This document shows positions 57,770-64,000 of a DNA stretch of 64,000 nucleotides, piece after piece (within the stretch, counting starts at the first letter, position 1; each line of letters begins with the position of its first letter). The position numbers and the translations under genes were made by a program. Below the pieces are notes generated by a model. It was not told the origin of the DNA, ran no database searches, and saw only the letters and a list, made by a program, of their open reading frames with translations. Source of the stretch: Leucocoprinus leucothites (Eukaryota > Basidiomycota > Agaricomycetes > Agaricales > Agaricaceae); contig JAACJO010000001.1 in the NCBI GenBank assembly GCA_013368445.1, positions 2,232,001 to 2,296,000 of the forward strand. Direction: 5' to 3'.

Positions 57770-59300
57770 ATGGTTCCTTGGATCCGTACTACTGTCCTTG
57801 CTACGGCTGGTCTACTCTCGTCAACGGATATTCAGCATGGTTTCTCGGATGGGACTATTGTTCAAGTCAGGTCCAATCTCATGAAGATTGCGAACAAGAG
57901 GTAAGAGGCCCTCTCAAATATAATTCTCCGCTGATCGGTTATTAGCTGGGAGCTAGGAGTAGCTGCAGAGGCATTGACAGAGTTATCATGGCCCACACTA
58001 TCTATCTTTGACGAGTCGGCATTTCCACCCCCAGCCCACTTAAAGGCGACCCTGAACGCAACAGATGTTCTTTCTATTGCAAATGAGTCTGTTCAGCTTG
58101 TTTTTGATCACCTTGAAGCCTCCTCACCCTCTTTACTCTAGGACTGTGTCGACGAGGCCTACAAACTCCAAGTCCCTGATTGCTGACCAGGGCTCCTCTG
58201 CCGATCCCGCAAGTGCGCATATTTCTCGGAAGCGGGTTAAAATGGCCGATGCTGATAATTCGCCTCACAGGTATTGGAGTAGCGGTGTTATTAGCAAACT
58301 GGACAAGACATGATGTCTCAAATCATGCGTACGCTAACGCCGCAACCGACCAGCTCACCTTCCTTCTGGAAGACGTTCCAAGATCAGATACCGGTGCAAT
58401 CTCTCACAGAAATGACCAAACGCAATTATGGTGAGCGTTGGTACCCTGGAACACGAGCTATAATTAATCACATCGATTCCCAGGTCAGATTTTGTTTACA
58501 TGGCTCCGCCTTTCATCGCATACTATGGTGCACTACAAGGTGGTAAAGACGGGCAACAATTGATGCAAATAGCCTATGATCAGTGCCGCCTCTATCGTGA
58601 TGCCTTGGTTGACGAGTCTGGCTTGTGGAGACATGTTGCCCTCGGATCGTGGCAAGACAATAATTATTGGGCTACTGGTGCGCTTCTATCTTATTGATCA
58701 TCATGTTGATATGCTCAGAATTGGTAGGCAATGCTTGGGCTGCTGCTGGGATGCTACGAGTGCATCAGACGCTGAACCACTCGTCACAGGCCAAACAGTT
58801 TAAAGATCAACAAGCGAACTTGACGCGATGGATCAACGAAATTTTGGAAGCGTCCTGGGCACATCAGGTTTGTTCGACCCCTTTCCATCTACATCAGCGG
58901 TTTCGTCGAGCCTCACACGCCTCTTTAACAGACCTTGGATGGCGGCCTTCACAATAACATCGACGATGCAACATCACATCTCGACACGGCATCAACGGCA
59001 CTGATGGCTTCTGTGACTTTCCGGATGGCAGCCATTCATAACACGACGACCCTCGTCCCCGCAGCAAACCAGGCACTCCAGTTAGTTCAAGACAGCGTGG
59101 ACAACAAAGGCTGGCTTCAGAACGCAACGAACCCATATACTTTCAATGAGCCACTCGCCGAGGGTGAGCATAGTCCAGAAGGTCAGGCATTTGTTCTCCT
59201 ACTTCATGCTGCACGGAAAGCATTCGCACAAGCTTCAGCCCCTAGGAAGACGCCTGGCACTGGCTTACGGGGACATAATGATTTCCCATCATCAGAGTAA
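57770..59300 (+). CDS. Secreted six-hairpin glycosidase, GH105/GH88-like
   Basis: Seven exons: 57770-57900, 57946-58086, 58142-58212, 58271-58430, 58484-58677, 58728-58867 and 58932-59300, in phase, about 401 residues. The N-terminus (MVPWIRTTVLATAGLLSS) is a plausible signal peptide. The body has the repeated helical hairpins of (alpha/alpha)6 barrels: IGVAVLLANWTRHDVSN, GAISHRNDQTQLWSDFVY, MAPPFIAYYGALQGG, LGSWQDNNYWATGNAWAAAG and LHNNIDDATSHLDTASTAL, then EHSPEGQAFVLLLHAA. The Asp in QLWSDFVYMAPPF sits where GH105/GH88 unsaturated uronyl hydrolases carry a catalytic Asp. The substrate is uncertain; a pectin-derived oligosaccharide is the family expectation. Confidence 0.8.
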
Positions 59301-60072
59301 ATGGTTAAAAAGCCAGAGTTGTTTATTTTCTTGGCACGGAATGCCTGGGAATTTTCCTGGAGATATTATATTTAACACAGACACGTTTGTTATCCTTTCG
59401 GAGTTTTCGATTATAAGAACACCGGCGGGAGACATGAAGCGAGACAGTCGGACTGCTGTAGTCTTGAGGTTGAACTTATCTGCTTCGGTTTATTGGCGAT
59501 CATTACAGACACTCGAAGGGCCTGACATGCTAAAAATCGTAAAGAGGAGTATAAACCCCGCTTTGTTGGCAACTGTCTCAAAAGATTTGTTCTTTCGGCA
59601 CAGTGGTCACCGCCACCGCTTTGACAGGCCACGGGAAGCAGAAAAGTACTAAATTACCGTGACAAGCAACTTGGAAGCTCGGAAATGCTGTTTCGCCGTC
59701 ACCTCCAGCGAGGCCTTATATCAGGTATAAGTGGTTCATTCTGCACAGGATTCAATATTTCAAGCCCTGCAGTGCTTCATCCTGCGCTGAAGTAAAAATA
59801 GTTTGGTTATGTGTTAATTGATTTCGGTGATACAATCTGTTATGTTACCACAAGCCCCGAATTTTATGGGTTAGCTTTCAGTGTATAAACGCCTTTCATC
59901 CCTGGACCCATCAACTATAAATGCTACTGGCCTTGGCAGGTCCTTAGCTACTTTCATTAGAAACGCACCTTCTCTACCCCCCTCTTAGCACTCTCCACCC
60001 CGAACGCTCATACCACGCCTCTGAGGAGTCTGATATCATCGCAGCCTCTACCACGAGGGACCACACTACAAA
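59301..60072. other. Intergenic, about 770 nt
   Basis: Between two plus-strand genes. The open frame continuing to 59652 lies downstream of the glycosidase stop and has no family resemblance. AT-rich around 59340-59900. No gene was seen. Confidence 0.5.
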
Positions 60073-62151
60073 ATGGCACAGAACATCTCCACAGTGGATG
60101 GCGTTACTCGTCATCGAATACGGACTAGCGACTGGTCTGAAGACGAGTTTGAGCAAGGCGGTCCCTCCCGGCAACGTGCTGAAAAACCCGAAGCTCAGCG
60201 TGAACAACCACTACCCCACCATATCCCAGGGATGCCGGACAGTGTCGGGTTGAAACGGTTTGCCGACAGGTTTTTAAGGAGAGGGAAGAGGCAGATTGGG
60301 GTGCTCGAGAGTCTGTATAACATTGCCACCTCGTCGTGTACGTGCTCTATGTTCTTGCCTCGAGGCACGCAAGTTCCGGGAAGAGGGGAGCGCTGACGCG
60401 GAGTTCGGTCCACCAACAGTTTTGAACCTGTTCATTATATTCCTCCCTATCTCCTGGGTGTTATATTTTCATGAAGAGGACCACTTCCACCTTATATTCG
60501 CCTGTAAGCTCACCCATTGCTCTGGGTCCAAACAAACATTCTAATGACGAATATCAGTCTCTTTCCTCGCTATCATACCCCTCGAACGTTTGTTCGACTA
60601 CTGTGGTGAACAGATGGCATTCTATTGCGGCAAGGACCTTAGTGACCTGATTATCATCACGCTCAACAAGTACGTCACATTCGAGCTTCTAGCTTGTTTC
60701 GGCGCAACGCCTGACCGGTGAAACCGTAGCATCGTCGAAGCCACACTAGCGATAATCCTATTGATAAAAAATCAGTGAGTTTCCGGGGAAGCTTGAAACC
60801 CGATGCGTAAGGGCTAGACTAACCCGAGATGTCCCATGTTAGGTATCGAATTCTCCAAGCCACGATCATTGGTGTCATTGTCCTGCACCTACTCTTAATC
60901 CCAGGAACAGCGTTCATTACTGGCGGTGCACGAATCATGTCACAGGACCTCACGCCACATATTAACGAACTGAATCATACTCTTCTGACTATGGGGTGGG
61001 TGGTGAACTCGGGTGGATGTCTACCTGATATTAATTGGGTTTCTATTTTTGGAATTCTAGTGTTCTAAGTATCGTCCTCCCTGCGGCGTTCTTTGCAGCG
61101 CTCGACCGTGGCACTAGTGCAGCTACTGAAACCGCGGGCGAGGCGGGTCCGATCCTGTTGTCAGACGAAATGAGGGGTAGCTTCCTCGCTTTCAGTCGTG
61201 GAATGGCTGTTATCTTGCTCGTCATGTAAGTGCAAAGACTTCAATGTCAAGGTGAATATATTCTCAGATTTGCTGCACAGGTATATCTGTTCTCGTATCT
61301 ACATTCACGACCCTCCTGGCGAAGACAATGCTTTCCAGCCTCACGCTGAGTTACCAGCTACTATTAGGGAGCATGAAGAGAAGCTCGCACATGAAGAACC
61401 AGAGGTCAACCAATGGGTCAACATCATTGTGATCATTATATCTGTTGGACTCATGGCTGTCACCGCTGAATTCGTATGTCCACGAAAACACTCTGTTTCT
61501 TTCAGTTTCTTATATACTATTCCTAGCTTGTCGAAAGCACCGAGAGTGTCACCCACCAGCTTCACATACCAGAAGAGTACGTACCAACCGCTGACATGAT
61601 TTCAAGTACTCGCCTCCTGATTGCATCTACAGATGGCTCGGTCTAGTTCTCCTTCCCATCGTCTCCTTTGCCGCCGACGGAGCTATCGCCATCATCTACT
61701 TCTTCCGCTCTCTCTACCACCACTACTTCCGAACACCGATCAAACCTATCTCCCTCGCCAGAGCACGTGCAATTGACCTCAGTGTCCAGTTCTCTCTATT
61801 TTGGATGCCAGTATTCACACTGATCGCCTGGTGGACCCATAAGCCCTTCTCCTTGCTCTTTGATTTATTCGAGGTAGTTGTGTTGGTCTGCTCGTGCTTC
61901 CTTGTGAACTATGTCACTGCGGATGGAAAGACTAACTGGGCTGAAGGATGTGCTATGGTTGGATTCTATGCGATTATCGTGAGTCTTACCATTTCTTGGT
62001 ATATGCGGATCAGAGTTAATGTGCGTGTGTATTTATGTAGGCTATGTGTGCGTGGTTCTACCCGGGTCAGCCCGAGGTTAGGTTGTTCTTGCAAGCAGGT
62101 CCAATCGCTGGGGGAGCGGGAGCCACGGCCGGTGGCGAGGGTGGTCACTAG
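60073..62151 (+). CDS. Ca2+/H+ exchanger-like membrane protein (CaCA superfamily, VCX1-related)
   Basis: About ten exons. The N-terminal tail is cytoplasmic (MAQNISTVDGVTRHRIRTSD). Helices follow from VLNLFIIFLPISWVLYF. The first alpha repeat reads DLIIITLNNIVEATLAIIL. Next come ATIIGVIVLHLLLIPGTAF, SIVLPAAFFAALD and the central acidic loop (HDPPGEDNAFQPHAELP), then VNIIVIIISVGLMAVTAEF. The second alpha repeat is EEWLGLVLLPIVSFAADGA, followed by IYFFRSLYHHYF, IDLSVQFSLFWMPVFTLI and LFDLFEVVVLVCSCFLVNY. The end is CAWFYPGQPEVRLF. The fold and order match vacuolar Ca2+/H+ exchangers, but the usual GNxxE signatures are altered in both repeats, so the transported ion is uncertain. Probably vacuolar. 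Confidence 0.85.
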
Positions 62152-62375
62152 GGAGATTAGAAGGGCGGTGGTGTGCTATGACTGTTAATGCTGTCTTATG
62201 TTTCTGTGCAAGTTTGAGGAATATGTTGTAGTCGACGAATATTTCGCATGTCTGATCAACTTGACTCTGTTTGATGTTGTCTTGTTCTCGATTCAAGGAT
62301 TTTCTACCTGTTTTCCTGCAATTACATTGGACACGGACTCTTCTTCGCGCAGATGTTTGTTTGTCAATCATCTAT

Positions 62376-63671
62376 TTATTTTGGTCTAGGTGAACATAAT
62401 AGTCTACCAGAAACCGAACGCCCGAGATCCTCGACAGCGTCATGTACAATACTCGTCACCCGTGATCTTATCTTTGGCAGCTCCTCGGTTACGCTTCCAG
62501 GTCTAATCGAATTCCGGGTCTCTCCTTCTAGCTCGAGCTTTCTTGTCTCTAAACTCCGCTGTAGGTCCTCACCCAACCAACCTTTTGGTTCCTCTCCCTC
62601 TTTGACAAACCTAGAACCAGCATCTTCCAAATTCAAAGTTGAGCGAGGTGGTGTCGAAGGATAAAGACCTTGTCGGATAGTAGAGGGAGGAATGGGATTA
62701 CCGAAGGTGACGCTCAACTCGGCACCGGGACGAGGGAGATACTTGTATGGAAATGCTCTACCTTCGGGCATGAGTTGGTCAAACCCTGTGAGCCACATCG
62801 GGATGATAACGGGGGGAGTGTTACACTCCATTACCATTCGTCCTCTATATGTATTTTGACGTTTTAGGTGAGAAGGATACAAAACCCCGAGTGAAGACGA
62901 CAGAGAAGTCAAGAAAGTACGACTCACACGCCCCATTTGAAACGCGCAAGATGTGCAAAACCGTTTTTGTCTTGTGGGTATGTGTGTGGCTGATTAACCT
63001 TGCCTTCCCCGTACAAGTGGACCTGGGAGAGATGAAATGCGACGTCATGATCATTCAATATGATGCGATGCAAACATCATGGATAACCCACCCATCCTCC
63101 ATTGTTGAGTTGTTCGATGGCGAAATCGACGGCAGGTTGGTGGATACCTTTCCCTCGAAATGTCTCGAGTGTCTGTCCTAGCCGAAAGAACACCGAAAAG
63201 AACCTATCTAGCGTAAATACGGTGTGAAACTTTTCGAATTGGAACAATTTGGGGGATGAGGCTCACGGATTGGTGAACATGATATCGGAAGCACCGAGGG
63301 CCCAGCGGGTCGTGCGGGATCGGAAGTAGTAGTGGGCGGGGAGGATGCCCCACGTTACTGGATCGTCGAGCCTGGGGCCCCAGTCGGTATGAAGGGAAGT
63401 CAATCCACTGGTGTATGATAGACGCACGTGGAGATGTGATTTGCAACTTTAGGAAGGGATGAGGTGTGAATGGGATTTTCGGGTGGGTTAAACAAGAAAG
63501 TTTGGACGAACCCGTTAGCACGCCCTGCCCTCTGTCCCTGGCAGCAGACTCGAGGGCATTTCTGAGTATCGGCAAGCCATTTACCGTAACCGCAGCGAAG
63601 CCAGAGTTGAGAACAGCCTTGCAGGTGAGTCCGACGACGGCGACGGTCGCGGAGGAGACAAGTCGGGACAT
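62376..63671 (-). CDS. TAZ1: Tafazzin, monolysocardiolipin acyltransferase
   Basis: Transacylase that remodels cardiolipin in mitochondrial membranes. Exons (minus strand): 63671-63512, 63446-63428 (19 nt), 63371-63267, 63203-63092, 63022-62928 and 62844-62376, in phase, 319 residues. The N-terminus has a hydrophobic, membrane-inserting helix (RLVSSATVAVVGLTCKAVL). The acyltransferase motif HX4D is in VANHISTLDDPVTWG and is split by an intron. Also present are RTTRWALGASDIMFTNP, QTLETFRGKGIHQP, WVHLYGEGKVNQP (motif III, with YGEG where FPEG is usual), HLARFKWGVGRM and MECNTPPVIIPMWLTGFDQ, then LMPEGRAFPYKYLPRPG. The C-terminal 90 residues are charged and fungal-type. Confidence 0.94.
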
Positions 63672-63892
63672 GCACTGCTGAGGGACAAACACGGAATGGC
63701 AAGGCAGGGCAGATCTTAGATGCACAAATAAGCATCTGCTTACATCAGCATTGGCTAAGGTAAGCAAGAAGGCGGCACCCCAAAGAAAATGGGCAGACTT
63801 TGGTTGACGAGTCGCGCTTAGCGATAACCCTCCCCACTGTCTCCCCTGCGCTTTTCTTGAGGCTCCAGGGCCTCAGCGCCGCCCCCGCGACA

Positions 63893-64000
63893 ATGCTCGC
63901 CGTCATGGCCCTCAGTTCTCTCGCCGCCCTCTTCCTCGTTTACTTCGTCATGCCTGCTCTCTGGCTCCATCTCATCTCAGTCGACGACTCTCTTGACCCC
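63893..64000 (+). CDS. Hydrophobic N-terminus of a protein cut by the right edge
   Basis: ATG at 63893 opens a frame that runs to the window end (36 codons). It encodes one long hydrophobic helix (VMALSSLAALFLVYFVMPAL followed by WLHLI), a signal anchor or first membrane segment, then acidic residues. Too little is visible to identify it. It faces away from TAZ1, with 221 nt between start codons. Confidence 0.5.
   Translation, partial: MLAVMALSSLAALFLVYFVMPALWLHLISVDDSLDP

Noticed and set aside
62928..63022. Apparent 1-nt frameshift in tafazzin between VNQP and the FKWG segment
   Set aside because: On careful re-reading of the CACACA run the frame is continuous (VNQPHTYPQDKNGFAHL), so no frameshift or unusual intron is needed.

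Overview
The window is nuclear DNA from a filamentous basidiomycete, most likely an Agaricomycete mushroom-forming fungus. Genes are dense and on both strands. Nearly every gene is cut by many short introns (about 45-70 nt, GT..AG with a few GC..AG), and very small exons are common. Gene families typical of Agaricomycetes are present: a DUF6533 membrane protein, a long HBS1/SKI7 gene, a PHO81 with SPX, ankyrin and GDPD domains, and a six-hairpin glycosidase. No bacterial, viral, plasmid, transposon or CRISPR signature was seen, and no tRNA or rRNA was recognised. Coding coordinates span start codon to stop codon. Exon joins were worked out by hand from splice signals, reading phase and family knowledge, and are given in the entries.

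Layout. 1-9.2 kb: a partial gene at the left edge, a signal-peptide single-pass membrane protein, an unrecognised coiled-coil protein, an SGNH hydrolase and a DUF6533 membrane protein, with fairly long gaps. 10.4-19.3 kb: a large disordered RGG/polyQ protein, the Vps4 regulator VFA1, glutathione-dependent formaldehyde dehydrogenase (SFA1) and an acyl-CoA-binding protein with a tail membrane anchor. 19.7-28.7 kb: a PSMA-like M28 metallopeptidase, proteasome subunit alpha 6 (PRE5), heme A synthase (COX15) divergent from the mitochondrial BolA protein BOL3, and a METTL21/EFM6-type lysine methyltransferase. 30.2-40.6 kb: a CBM48 protein, HBS1/SKI7, mitochondrial SSB (RIM1), a UPF0303 protein and the peroxisomal RING protein PEX12. 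41-49.5 kb: PHO81, an ABC half-transporter and GTP cyclohydrolase I (FOL2). 49.7-64 kb: THO2, a GH105-like glycosidase, a Ca2+/H+ exchanger-like protein, tafazzin (TAZ1) and the first exon of a hydrophobic protein cut by the right edge.

Most genes are single-copy housekeeping loci: mRNA export and surveillance, proteasome, mitochondria, peroxisome, phosphate and folate. They do not form a metabolic cluster. Several pairs share short divergent promoters (COX15/BOL3, HBS1/RIM1, VFA1/SFA1, ACBD/M28). The most interesting locus is HBS1 at 32.1-36.8 kb. Its third-domain intron contains an 1.8-kb open reading frame in two exons that joins in phase to the shared HBS1 N-terminus and ends in its own stop. 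This predicts a SKI7-like isoform without the GTPase, as in the dual HBS1/SKI7 genes of other eukaryotes.
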